A stretch of DNA of 54,990 nucleotides from Alphaproteobacteria bacterium (lineage in GTDB: Bacteria > Pseudomonadota > Alphaproteobacteria > SHVV01), in assembly GCA_016869275.1 (NCBI GenBank), contig VGEO01000015.1, forward strand, positions 1 through 54,990, written 5' to 3'. Position numbers and translations under genes: made by a program. Below the pieces are notes generated by a model, which did not search any database, was not told where the DNA came from, and saw only the letters and a program-made list of their open reading frames with translations. Positions 34,003-41,785 of this stretch are shown piece after piece; position 1 is the stretch's first letter; each line of letters opens with the position of its first letter.

Positions 34003-34452
34003 ATGACCGAGGGCATCGTTGTTCCCGCGCCCGGCGCCGTCATTGCCGACGCCGCCCGCCGTATCCGCCACGTGTTCGTCCGCGACCTCGAGCTCGGCGC
34101 CAAGATCGGCGTCCACACTTTCGAGAAGACCACGACCCAGCCGGTCCGCATCAACGTCGACCTCGCGGTCGACGAGGCCGCCTACCGACCGACCGATGAA
34201 CTCGCCGACGTCGTCTGCTACGAGGACATCGTCAACGCGATCAAGGCGATCATCGCCCAAGGTCACGTCAACCTGGTCGAGACCCTGGCCGAGCGGGTCG
34301 CCGACCGCTGCTTGATCGATCCCCGCATCGAGGCAGTTCGCGTCAGGGTTGAAAAACTCCACGTCATCGCCGAGGCGTCGAGCGTCGGGGTCGAGATCGA
34401 GCGCGTACGGGCTCGCTCCGCTGCCGTCGGCACTCCCCAACGCCGCTGGTAA
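34003..34452 (+). CDS. folB: dihydroneopterin aldolase
   Basis: A 149-residue FolB that cleaves dihydroneopterin to 6-hydroxymethyl-dihydropterin in folate synthesis. Family features are VFVRDLELGAKIGVHTFEK, RINVDLAVDEAA, ADVVCYEDIVNAI, VNLVETLAERVADRCL and VRVEKLHVIAEASSVGVEI. It starts 1 nt after the SDR stop with AAGGAG inside the SDR end, so uvrB-SDR-folB is one coupled unit. The N-terminus is about 20 residues longer than the minimal family. Confidence 0.93.
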   Translation: MTEGIVVPAPGAVIADAARRIRHVFVRDLELGAKIGVHTFEKTTTQPVRINVDLAVDEAAYRPTDELADVVCYEDIVNAIKAIIAQGHVNLVETLAERVADRCLIDPRIEAVRVRVEKLHVIAEASSVGVEIERVRARSAAVGTPQRRW

Positions 34453-34771
34453 TATTCTTGCGCGGAAGGCCTGAGTTGTGCACACCCCGTCGACGCTGGA
34501 TCGGTCTGAATTGTGACGATGGAATTCCTGCGCTTTTGTTTCGTTTACGCCACAGGTGTTACTGGCTTGACATAAGAAAACTCTTTCATTCCAGTAAGTT
34601 ATTTTTTCTGCCTCTTTCTTAGGCAATGAGTTGTAAACGGCTATTTTCAGTCGATTTTGGAATGCTGAAGGGCATTTCTACACAGAGATATCCACATCCG
34701 AAGTGGATAGAGTCACGTCGGCGCGAACGCTCTAAAATTAGGCACAGAATCAGTAGGTTACGAGTGAGGTC
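34453..34771. other. AT-rich gene-free island before uvrC
   Basis: This 319-bp gap is far richer in A+T than its surroundings (34561-34680 is about 37% G+C by count). It holds an inverted repeat TTACTGG/CCAGTAA (34559-34565, 34591-34597) with a TTGACA (34567-34572) inside and a T run after it, a second inverted repeat TATCCAC-N7-GTGGATA (34689-34709), and a TAAAAT -10-like box (34733-34738). No convincing ORF was found. It probably holds the uvrC promoter and a terminator for uvrB-SDR-folB. Confidence 0.55.
34689..34709. promoter_or_regulatory. inverted repeat upstream of uvrC
   Basis: TATCCAC (34689-34695) and GTGGATA (34703-34709) are perfect inverted copies 7 bp apart, just upstream of a TAAAAT box and 63 bp before the uvrC start. 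It is a candidate operator. One arm, ATATCCACA, differs from a DnaA box by one base, but a single weak match is not evidence for DnaA. Confidence 0.4.
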
Positions 34772-36787
34772 ATGAACGGTCGAACGGACCCGGTTGCACC
34801 GTCGCCGGCAGCTTTGCCGGTGGCCGAGCCTGGGCCGATTGTCGCGGCGCCGACTCCGGCGGTGAAAAAAACCAAGGCTCCGCGTTGGCGCGATCCGGAT
34901 TCCTGGGAGGCGATCCCACTCCCACCCGCCGAGGCCGGCGCACCCAAGGAGGGGCGCGAGGTGATCCGCGCTCAACTCGCGCTCCTGCCCGGAAAGCCCG
35001 GCGTCTATCGCATGCTCGATGCCAAGGGCCAAGTGCTTTACGTCGGCAAGGCCAAGAACCTGGTCAAGCGGGTCTCGTCCTACGCCCGCAGTCACGGCCT
35101 TTCGACCCGGATCCGGCGCATGGTGCGCCAGACCGTCGCGCTCGAGATCATTACCACCCACACCGAAGTCGAAGCGCTGCTGCTCGAATCGAACCTGATC
35201 AAGCGGCTGAAGCCGCGTTTCAACATCACGCTGCGCGACGACAAGTCGTTCCCCTACATCTTGATCACCGGCGACCATGCGTGGGCCCAGATCGCCAAGC
35301 ACCGCGGCGCCCGCAACCGGCAAGGCGAGTATTTCGGCCCGTTCGCGTCGGCCGGCGCCGTCAACCGCACCATCGCCGCGCTGCAGCGCGCGTTTCCGTT
35401 GCGTTCGTGCTCGGACAGCGTGTTCGAGAGCCGGACGCGCCCCTGCCTGCAGTACCAGATCAAGCGCTGCACCGCGCCCTGCGTCGGCCGGATCGCGCGC
35501 CCCGACTACGACGCGTTGGTCGACGAGGTGCGCGAGTTCCTGCGCGGCCAGTCGCAGACGATCCAGAAGAAGCTCTCCGAACGCATGCAGGCGGCTTCCG
35601 GTGCGCTCGACTACGAGACCGCCGCCGTCTACCGCGACCGCATCCGCGCGCTCACCGCGATCCAGGCGCGCCAGGGCATCAACACCGGCGCGGTCGGCGA
35701 TGCCGACGTCATTGCCGCCCACCAGGAGGCCGGCCAGACCTGCGTCCAGGTGTTCTTCTTCCGCAGCGGCCAGAACTTCGGCAACCGCGCATACTTCCCG
35801 CGTCACGAACGCGGGGTCCCGGTCGGCGCCGTGCTGCAAGCCTTCATCGGCCAGTTCTATGCCGACCGGCCGCCGCCCGCGACGGTGCTGCTGAGCCACC
35901 CGGTCGGCCAGGAAGCGCTGATCGCCAAGGCGCTCGAAGTGCGGGCCGGCGGCAAGGTGTCGATCGCCAGCCCAAGCCGCGGCGCGCGGCGCACGTTGAT
36001 CGAGCACGCGCTCCAGAACGCGCGCGAAGCGCTCTCGCGCCGCTTGGCCGAAAGCGCCTCGCAGCGGAAGCTCTTGGAAGGCGTTGCCAAGCTGTTCGGG
36101 CTCGAGAACCAGCCCGAGCGGATCGAGGTCTTCGACAACTCGCATGTCCAGGGCGCGCACGCGGTCGGCTCGATGATCGTCGCCGGGCCCGAGGGCTTCG
36201 CCAAGAACGCCTACCGCAAGTTCAACATCCGCGAGCCCGGGCTCGAGCCCGGCGACGACTACGGCATGATGCGCGAGGTGCTGACGCGCCGGTTCAAGCG
36301 GTTGATCAAGGACGACGAGGACCGGAGCCGCGGGCAATGGCCCGAACTGGTCCTGATCGACGGCGGCGCCGGCCAGCTCAAGGCCGCGCTCGACGTGTTC
36401 GCCGATTTGGGCGTCGCCAACGTCGCGGTGGCGTCGATCGCCAAGGGCCCCGACCGCAACGCCGGGCGCGAGGAATTCTACCTACCGGGGCGGACGCCGT
36501 TTTCGCTCGAGCCCAACGATCCGGTGCTCTATTTCCTGCAGCGGCTCCGCGACGAGGCGCACCACTTCGCGATCGCGGCACACCGGCGCAAGCGCTCGGC
36601 CGCGATCGGCGTCTCGCCGCTCGACGTGGTGCCCGGCATCGGCGCCAAGCGCAAGCGCGCGCTCCTCCACCACTTCGGCTCGGCCAAGGCGGTCGAGCAG
36701 GCCGGCTTGGCCGACCTCGAAAAGGTGCCCGGCATCAGCCACGCGGTGGCGCAGGTCATCTACGACCACTTCCACGGCAGCGGGTGA
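34772..36787 (+). CDS. uvrC: excinuclease ABC subunit C
   Basis: A 671-residue dual-incision nuclease of excision repair. After a Pro/Ala-rich N-terminal extension of ~65 residues come the GIY-YIG domain ([20 protein letters not shown]), the UVR domain ([22 protein letters not shown]), the RNase H-like domain ([30 protein letters not shown]) and a C-terminal helix-hairpin-helix pair ([35 protein letters not shown]). pgsA follows, as is usual in alphaproteobacteria. The N-terminal extension may be an overlong start, but no closer ATG is obvious. Confidence 0.97.
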   Translation: MNGRTDPVAPSPAALPVAEPGPIVAAPTPAVKKTKAPRWRDPDSWEAIPLPPAEAGAPKEGREVIRAQLALLPGKPGVYRMLDAKGQVLYVGKAKNLVKRVSSYARSHGLSTRIRRMVRQTVALEIITTHTEVEALLLESNLIKRLKPRFNITLRDDKSFPYILITGDHAWAQIAKHRGARNRQGEYFGPFASAGAVNRTIAALQRAFPLRSCSDSVFESRTRPCLQYQIKRCTAPCVGRIARPDYDALVDEVREFLRGQSQTIQKKLSERMQAASGALDYETAAVYRDRIRALTAIQARQGINTGAVGDADVIAAHQEAGQTCVQVFFFRSGQNFGNRAYFPRHERGVPVGAVLQAFIGQFYADRPPPATVLLSHPVGQEALIAKALEVRAGGKVSIASPSRGARRTLIEHALQNAREALSRRLAESASQRKLLEGVAKLFGLENQPERIEVFDNSHVQGAHAVGSMIVAGPEGFAKNAYRKFNIREPGLEPGDDYGMMREVLTRRFKRLIKDDEDRSRGQWPELVLIDGGAGQLKAALDVFADLGVANVAVASIAKGPDRNAGREEFYLPGRTPFSLEPNDPVLYFLQRLRDEAHHFAIAAHRRKRSAAIGVSPLDVVPGIGAKRKRALLHHFGSAKAVEQAGLADLEKVPGISHAVAQVIYDHFHGSG

Positions 36788-36843
36788 TCCCCCTCCCTAA
36801 CCCCTCCCCCTCATACGAGCGAGCGGAGCGAGCCGGAAGGGGT
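36787..36843. repeat. palindromic C-run/G-run repeat after uvrC
   Basis: A C-rich stretch containing ACCCCT (36800-36805) is mirrored by AGGGGT (36838-36843) around a purine-rich core with gagcgagcggagcgagc. Its style matches the spacer at 4420-4480 and the repeat inside mobB at 38078-38120, suggesting a dispersed family. Confidence 0.5.
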
Positions 36844-36886
36844 CATGCTTACGCCGCGGTGCTATAGTGGCGATCGGACGGACGCC

Positions 36887-37510
36887 ATGTTCACCAAGGT
36901 CCCCAATCTCCTCACCCTCTCCCGGATCGCCGTGATTCCGGGCATGGTCGGCGCGTTCTATATCGAATCGCCGATCGGCAACTGGGTGGCGCTGGTGATT
37001 TTCGTCGCCGCCGGCATCACCGACTATTTCGACGGCTATTTCGCCCGCACCTTGGGCCAGCAGTCGGCGCTGGGGCGCTTCCTCGACCCGGTCGCCGACA
37101 AGCTCCTGATCGCGGCGGCGATCCTGATGCTGGTCGCGTTCGATCGCATCGCCGGCCCGAGCGTGCTGGCCGCGGTCGTGATCCTGTGCCGCGAGATCCT
37201 GGTTTCGGGCCTGCGCGAGTTCCTGGCCCGCATCGACGTCAGCGTCCCGGTCTCGCAGCTCGCCAAGTGGAAGACGACGCTCCAGATCGTCGCGATCGCG
37301 TTCCTGCTGGTCGGCGACGCCGCGCCCGCCTTCGTCCCGGCCGCCACGATCGGCGACTGGGGCATCTGGATCGCGGCGGTGCTGACGCTCTACACCGGCT
37401 ACGACTACCTGCGCGCCGGCCTCCGCCACATGCGGGACGAGACCAAGCCGGCCGCGCGCCCGACCGCCGCAGCTCCCCCGGCACCCCCGTTCACCCGCCC
37501 CGCCGAATAA
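36887..37510 (+). CDS. pgsA: CDP-diacylglycerol-glycerol-3-phosphate phosphatidyltransferase
   Basis: A 207-residue inner-membrane enzyme that makes phosphatidylglycerolphosphate, the first step to phosphatidylglycerol. The CDP-alcohol phosphotransferase motif is complete: D-x2-DG-x2-AR-x8-G-x3-D-x3-D (DYFDGYFAR...GRFLDPVADK, near residues 45-70). Five to six hydrophobic segments follow, and the tail is Pro/Ala rich. ATG 36887 gives the canonical MFTKVPNLLTLSRI start. It follows uvrC. Confidence 0.95.
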   Translation: MFTKVPNLLTLSRIAVIPGMVGAFYIESPIGNWVALVIFVAAGITDYFDGYFARTLGQQSALGRFLDPVADKLLIAAAILMLVAFDRIAGPSVLAAVVILCREILVSGLREFLARIDVSVPVSQLAKWKTTLQIVAIAFLLVGDAAPAFVPAATIGDWGIWIAAVLTLYTGYDYLRAGLRHMRDETKPAARPTAAAPPAPPFTRPAE

Positions 37511-37559
37511 CGGCGGCGCGCGCTTGACGGGCGGGGGCTCCGCTCCCCACCATCATCCC

Positions 37560-38123
37560 ATGAAGCTGTTCGGGCTCGCCGGCTGGCAGGGAAGCGGCAA
37601 GACGACGCTCGCGGTCAAGCTCCTGAACGAGTTGATCGGCCGCGGCCTCGCGGTTTCGACCATCAAGCACGCGCACCACAGCTTCGACATCGACCAGCCG
37701 GGCAAGGACTCCTACCAGCACCGCATGGCCGGCGCGAAAGAGGTGATGGTGAGCTCGGTCAACCGCTGGGCGATCATTCACGAGCACCGCGGCGAGCTCG
37801 AGGCGACGCTGCCCGACCTGCTCGCACGGATGGCGCCGGTCGACCTCGTCCTGATCGAGGGCTTCAAACGCGAGCGCCACGCCAAGCTCGAGGTCCATCG
37901 CGCCAGCGTCGGCAAGCCGCTCCTCGCGCGCGACGACCCCGACATCGTCGCCATCGCGAGCGATCTCCCGATCGCCGGGCTCTCGATCCCGCGCTTCCAC
38001 ATCGATGACGTCGCCGCGATCGCCGACTTCATCGTCGCGCACGTGGGGCTCACGACCACCGCGCTCGCGAGCGCCCGCCCCGACCCCTCGCCCGCCGAGC
38101 GCGGGAAGGTCGGGTTGGGGTAG
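37560..38123 (+). CDS. mobB: molybdopterin-guanine dinucleotide biosynthesis protein B
   Basis: A 187-residue P-loop GTPase that helps attach GMP to molybdopterin. Walker A is GWQGSGKTT (residues 8-16); STIKHAHHSFDID and LVLIEGFKRERHAKLEV are family motifs. The last ~17 residues (ASARPDPSPAERGKVGLG) are not part of the fold: they are encoded by a palindromic repeat at 38078-38120. ATG 37560 gives the standard MKLFGLAGWQGSGK start; no clear ribosome site is visible. moeA begins 6 nt after the stop. Confidence 0.92.
   Translation: MKLFGLAGWQGSGKTTLAVKLLNELIGRGLAVSTIKHAHHSFDIDQPGKDSYQHRMAGAKEVMVSSVNRWAIIHEHRGELEATLPDLLARMAPVDLVLIEGFKRERHAKLEVHRASVGKPLLARDDPDIVAIASDLPIAGLSIPRFHIDDVAAIADFIVAHVGLTTTALASARPDPSPAERGKVGLG
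38078..38120. repeat. palindromic repeat inside the 3' end of mobB
   Basis: CCCGACC (38079-38085) pairs perfectly with GGTCGGG (38108-38114), and outer C and G runs extend the symmetry. It ends directly at the mobB stop codon. The repeat supplies the extra C-terminal residues of MobB. Its composition resembles the intergenic palindromes at 4420-4480 and 36787-36843. Confidence 0.55.
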
Positions 38124-38129
38124 TCCGCC

Positions 38130-39386
38130 ATGGCGCAGCTTTCCGACGACTGTTTTACCGCCGGCGGCCGCATGCTCACGACCGCCGAAGCGCTCGACTT
38201 GATCGCGGCGCGGGTAACGCCGGTCGCCGAGACCGTGACCGTGGGCCTGCGCGCCGCCGCCGGCCGCGTCTTGGGCGAAGCGATTGTCGCCGACCGCGAC
38301 GTGCCGCCTCACGACAATTCGGCGGTCGACGGCTACGCCTTCGCCCATGCCGCGCTCGGACGCGGCGAGACCACGTCGTTCCGCGTGGCGGGGCGGGCCG
38401 CCGCCGGGCACCCGTTTGCCGGCGCCGTCCCGGCCGATGGCGCGGTCCGCATCTTCACCGGCGCGCCGATGCCGGCCGGGCTCGACACCGTCGCGATGCA
38501 GGAGGACTGCCGCGAGGATGCGGGCACGGTCGCGATCCCGCGTGGGCTCAAGGCGGGTGCCAATCGCCGTCGCGCCGGCGAGGACGTCAGGCGCGGCGCC
38601 ACGCTGCTCGCCGCCGGCCATCGCCTCCGCCCGCAGGACGTCGGTCTGATCGCCTCGACCGGGCGACGTGCCGCGGTCGTGTTCCGGCCGCTCCGCGCGG
38701 CGGTGTTCTCGACCGGCGATGAGGTCTACGAGCCCGGCACGCCGGCCGGCCCGGGCGGCATCTACGACGCCAACCGCTTCGTCGGGATCGCGCTCCTGGA
38801 AGGCTTGGGCTGCGCCGTCTCCGACTTAGGGATATTGAAGGACGACCGCGCCGCGATCCGAGCCAAGCTCGGCGAGGCCGCGGGCGCCCACGACTTGCTC
38901 CTCACCTCGGGCGGGGTTTCGGTCGGCGAGGAGGATCACGTCAAGGCCGCGGTCGAAGCGCTGGGCTCGCTCCACTTGTGGCGGCTCGCGATCAAGCCGG
39001 GGCGGCCGATCGCCTTGGGCCAAGTCGGGCGGGTGCCGTTCGTGGGGCTCCCCGGCAACCCGGTCGCGGCGATGGTGACCTTCCTCCGCTTCGCGCGGCC
39101 GCTGATCTTACGTTTGGCGGGCGCGACCGACGTCGCGCCCAATCTGTTCCGCGTCCGCGCCGACTTCTCCCACAAGAAGAAGAAAAACCGCCGCGAGTTC
39201 CTGCGCGCACGCCTCGAAACCGCCGGCGATGGCAGCCTGATCGCGACCAAGTTCGAACGCCAGGGTGCCGGTATCCTGTCCTCGCTCGTGGCCTCGGACG
39301 GGTTGGTCGAACTGCCCGAGGACATGACAGAGCTCGCCGCCGGCGACATGGTCGATTTCCTCCCCTTTGCCGAGGTCGCGGCGTGA
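38130..39386 (+). CDS. moeA: molybdopterin molybdotransferase MoeA
   Basis: A 418-residue enzyme that inserts molybdate into adenylylated molybdopterin. Canonical stretches are DVPPHDNSAVDGYAFAHA near residue 52, RIFTGAPMPAGLDTVAMQED, VFSTGDEVYEPG, IYDANRF, LLTSGGVSVGEEDHVK and VGLPGNPVAAMVTFLRF. The Asp-Asn-Ser-Ala-x-Asp-Gly-Tyr motif binds the pterin. It lies 6 nt after mobB and its TGA overlaps the GTG start of moaD, giving a tightly coupled Moco operon. Confidence 0.96.
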   Translation: MAQLSDDCFTAGGRMLTTAEALDLIAARVTPVAETVTVGLRAAAGRVLGEAIVADRDVPPHDNSAVDGYAFAHAALGRGETTSFRVAGRAAAGHPFAGAVPADGAVRIFTGAPMPAGLDTVAMQEDCREDAGTVAIPRGLKAGANRRRAGEDVRRGATLLAAGHRLRPQDVGLIASTGRRAAVVFRPLRAAVFSTGDEVYEPGTPAGPGGIYDANRFVGIALLEGLGCAVSDLGILKDDRAAIRAKLGEAAGAHDLLLTSGGVSVGEEDHVKAAVEALGSLHLWRLAIKPGRPIALGQVGRVPFVGLPGNPVAAMVTFLRFARPLILRLAGATDVAPNLFRVRADFSHKKKKNRREFLRARLETAGDGSLIATKFERQGAGILSSLVASDGLVELPEDMTELAAGDMVDFLPFAEVAA

Positions 39387-39634
39387 AGGTGCTCTATTTC
39401 GCTTGGCTCAAGGCGCGCGCCGGGATCGGCGAGGAGACGGTGGCGCCGCCGCCCGAGGTCGCAACCGTTGGCGCGCTGCTTGGCTGGCTCAAAGCGCGGA
39501 GTCCCGGCCACGCCCACGCGCTCGCCGACCTCGCGGTGGTGCGGGTTGCCGTCAACCAGGAGTACGCTACCCTCGATGCGCCGGTCGGGCCGGGCGACGA
39601 GGTCGCCCTGTTTCCGCCGGTGACCGGCGGGTAG
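39383..39634 (+). CDS. moaD: molybdopterin synthase sulfur carrier subunit MoaD
   Basis: An 83-residue ubiquitin-like protein that carries the thiocarboxylate sulfur used by MoaE. The C-terminal Gly-Gly (PPVTGG) is present and exposed. The N-terminus reads VLYFAWLKARAGIGEE. The start is a GTG that overlaps the moeA stop by 3 bases. moaE begins 13 nt downstream. Confidence 0.95.
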   Translation: MKVLYFAWLKARAGIGEETVAPPPEVATVGALLGWLKARSPGHAHALADLAVVRVAVNQEYATLDAPVGPGDEVALFPPVTGG

Positions 39635-39647
39635 GGAAAGCCGCGCC

Positions 39648-40100
39648 ATGATCCGCGTCCAGCGCGAGGATTTCGACGCCCAGGCGGAGGCCCGGGCGCT
39701 CGTCGCCGGCAACCATCGGGTCGGCGGCGTCGTCACGTTCGTTGGCCTCGTGCGTGCGAACGCGGGCGACGCCGCGATCGACGCGATGACGCTCGAGCAT
39801 TATTCGGGCATGACCGAGCGCGAGCTCGCGAAGATCGAGGCCGAGGCGCGCGCGCGCTGGCCGCTCGAAGCCACGCTTGTCGTCCATCGCTACGGGCGCC
39901 TCGTGCCGGGCGATCAAATCGTGCTCGTCATCACCGCGGCGGCGCACCGCCACGCCGCGTTCGCCGCCAACGAGTTTTTGGTCGATTGGCTCAAGACCAA
40001 GGCGCCGTTCTGGAAACTCGAAGCGACCGCGCAGGGCGATCAGTGGGTCGAAGCCCGCGCCGCCGACGACCAGGCGGCTAAGCGCTGGGTGGCGGAGTAG
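39648..40100 (+). CDS. moaE: molybdopterin synthase catalytic subunit MoaE
   Basis: A 150-residue subunit that converts precursor Z (cPMP) to molybdopterin with sulfur from MoaD. Family stretches are GGVVTFVGLVRAN, MTLEHYSGMTERELAKIE, VVHRYGRLVPGDQIVLV, AAHRHAAFAANEFLVDWLK and the late KTKAPFWKLE with catalytic Lys. It closes the mobB-moeA-moaD-moaE run. moaA and moaC are not in the window. Confidence 0.96.
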   Translation: MIRVQREDFDAQAEARALVAGNHRVGGVVTFVGLVRANAGDAAIDAMTLEHYSGMTERELAKIEAEARARWPLEATLVVHRYGRLVPGDQIVLVITAAAHRHAAFAANEFLVDWLKTKAPFWKLEATAQGDQWVEARAADDQAAKRWVAE

Positions 40101-40184
40101 GCGGGAGAGCCAATAACGAGAGCGCCGATCCGCGGTTTGTCGTTTTCCGGCCCGCCTGCCCCACCCGGCCATGCGTACAGCGCT

Positions 40185-40249
40185 AGGCGAAGCTCGCGCT
40201 CGGGAACTTGATGGAGCGCCGTATTACGCGAGCAACAGTAGCTTCGCCT
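40185..40249. repeat. 65-bp nested inverted repeat near the DUF4143 gene
   Basis: AGGCGAAGCT (40185-40194) and AGCTTCGCCT (40240-40249) are perfect 10-bp inverted ends. Inside, GCGCTC (40196-40201) pairs with GAGCGC (40214-40219). It sits in the 174-bp gap between moaE and the DUF4143 gene and could be a miniature-element remnant or a hairpin. Confidence 0.5.
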
Positions 40250-40274
40250 GACGGTTGGGCTGCGGACGCTCCCG

Positions 40275-41459
40275 TCAGCCGGCTATGCCTGACATGAGGA
40301 CCGCCGCCATTTCGCAGAGGCCGATGGCCTCGACCCCTTCGGCGACAGGATGGCGGTCCTCGCCTGAATAGACGACAAAGGATCGCGTTGGTTCAAGGTC
40401 CGCGCGCGCGTTGTGGAATCCCCGACCGGGGGCTGGCGACAAGCCGCGCTTGATCTCGATCGCCCACAGGCCGCGGCTGCCCGGCAACTCGAGGACCAAA
40501 TCGATCTCCGCGCCGGCGGCGGTGCGGTAGAAGCTCGCCATCGTCCGGTCGGGGGCCGCTGTTAGGAGGTTCTCGACCGCGAATCCCTCCCAACTCGCGC
40601 CGACGACCGGGTGCCCGGCCAGCGCGTTGTAGTCGGCGATACCGAGCAGGGCATGAACCAGTCCGCTGTCGCGCACATAGACTTTGGGCGATTTCACCAG
40701 ACGCTTTCCGGCATTGGCGCGAAACGGCGTCAGCCGGCGCACCAGCAAGAGGTCGGCCAGAAGGTCGACGTAGCGTGTCACGGTCTGGGCGCTGATGCCG
40801 AGACCGGCGGCCAAGCGGGATGCATTGAGAAGGCCGCCTTGGCTGTGGGCAAGCATGGTCCAGAGCCGCTCCAGCGTCTCCGCCGGCAGGCGTGGTCCCA
40901 ACATCCCGACATCCCGTTGCAAATAGGTGCGGATGAAGTCCTTGCGGACGGCGAGGCTCGTATCGTCGTCGGGGGCGAGGTAGCTGTCGGGGTAGCCGCC
41001 GCGCACCCAGAGCGTATGGAGCGCGTCCGGCCCGGCCGACACCTCGAGAATATCGAGCGGCCCCATGTTCACGTAGGCGATCCGGCCCGCCAGGCTCTCG
41101 CCCGACTGACGCAGGAGGTCGATCGACGCCGAGCCGAGGACGAGGAAGCGTCCGGTCCGTCGGCCCTTGCGGCGCCCGCGGTCGATGATCCCCCTCAAGT
41201 CCTGGAACAGCTCCGGCGCGCGGTGAATCTCGTCCAGGATCACGAGCCTCTCCTCGTAACGCTCGAGGAACAGCCGCGGGTCAGCGAGCTTGTCCCGATC
41301 ACGGCGGTCCTCGAGGTCCAGGTAGAGGCCGTTCGCCTCGTCCTCGATCGCGCGCGCGAGGGTGGTCTTGCCAACTTGGCGCGGCCCGATAATGGCGACG
41401 GCCGCCTGACGGCTGAGCGCCAGTTTCACCTTGGCTTTGAGGCGGCGATCGATCATCAT
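40275..41459 (-). CDS. AAA ATPase with DUF4143 domain
   Basis: A 394-residue protein with Walker A GPRQVGKTT (25-33), Walker B RLVILDEIHRAPELF near residue 73, and an AAA-like core up to about residue 200. The C-terminal DUF4143 domain has a restriction-nuclease-like stretch (GAEIDLVLELPGSRGLWAIEIKRG) with Asp/Glu-x-Lys. Such proteins are accessory, often scattered between related strains, with unknown function. ATG 41459 or the next codon (41456) could be the start. It is opposite in strand to its neighbours and has an AT-rich upstream patch, in line with insertion. Confidence 0.85.
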   Translation of the reverse strand: MMIDRRLKAKVKLALSRQAAVAIIGPRQVGKTTLARAIEDEANGLYLDLEDRRDRDKLADPRLFLERYEERLVILDEIHRAPELFQDLRGIIDRGRRKGRRTGRFLVLGSASIDLLRQSGESLAGRIAYVNMGPLDILEVSAGPDALHTLWVRGGYPDSYLAPDDDTSLAVRKDFIRTYLQRDVGMLGPRLPAETLERLWTMLAHSQGGLLNASRLAAGLGISAQTVTRYVDLLADLLLVRRLTPFRANAGKRLVKSPKVYVRDSGLVHALLGIADYNALAGHPVVGASWEGFAVENLLTAAPDRTMASFYRTAAGAEIDLVLELPGSRGLWAIEIKRGLSPAPGRGFHNARADLEPTRSFVVYSGEDRHPVAEGVEAIGLCEMAAVLMSGIAG

Positions 41460-41785
41460 CCTTGTTTTTTAACCAATTCGTGGAAAAAATACCAGGAAAT
41501 AGAACAAGGTGGGCGTCCCGGGGGCGAGGTTCGAAGATCCTTCGAAACGAGAGAGGAACGCCCAATCGCCTGGGCCCTCCCGGTGGCGGGGATGAAGAGC
41601 GATCCGCTCCCTTCGCGACGGCGAGGCCGGCGGCAACGTCAAAGTGTTCAATCGCGCGCTCACCTGGAACGCGTGACGTCGCCCTGACGACGCGCGATAC
41701 CGACTTTTGCCATTTCGCGCGCCGCTACGGCCGCAAACGTGCCCGATCGCCGTGACCAGCGCTTCGAATGTATAATCGAGCCGGC
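41460..41785. other. gene-free spacer with nested palindromes
   Basis: The 326-bp gap begins AT-rich (41460-41510, likely promoter of the DUF4143 gene). It then has a nested hairpin: GGGCGT near 41512 pairs with ACGCCC near 41567, enclosing TTCGAAG-atc-CTTCGAA (41530-41546). A TATAAT (41771-41776) lies 9 bp before the sugar-dehydrogenase ATG, but no good -35 is visible. No convincing ORF was found. Confidence 0.5.

Noticed and set aside
34000-34626. Minus-strand frame starting at 34626 (MPKKEAEKITYW).
   Set aside because: Its first part lies in the AT-rich gap but most of it is antisense to folB and looks like a shadow.
34688-34696. ATATCCACA as a DnaA box.
   Set aside because: Single match with one mismatch and no cluster; better explained as part of the TATCCAC/GTGGATA palindrome.
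41680-41755. Plus-strand peptide with LTTRDTDFCHFA resembling a PIN-toxin C-terminus.
   Set aside because: Too short and without upstream PIN motifs; similarity could be chance.
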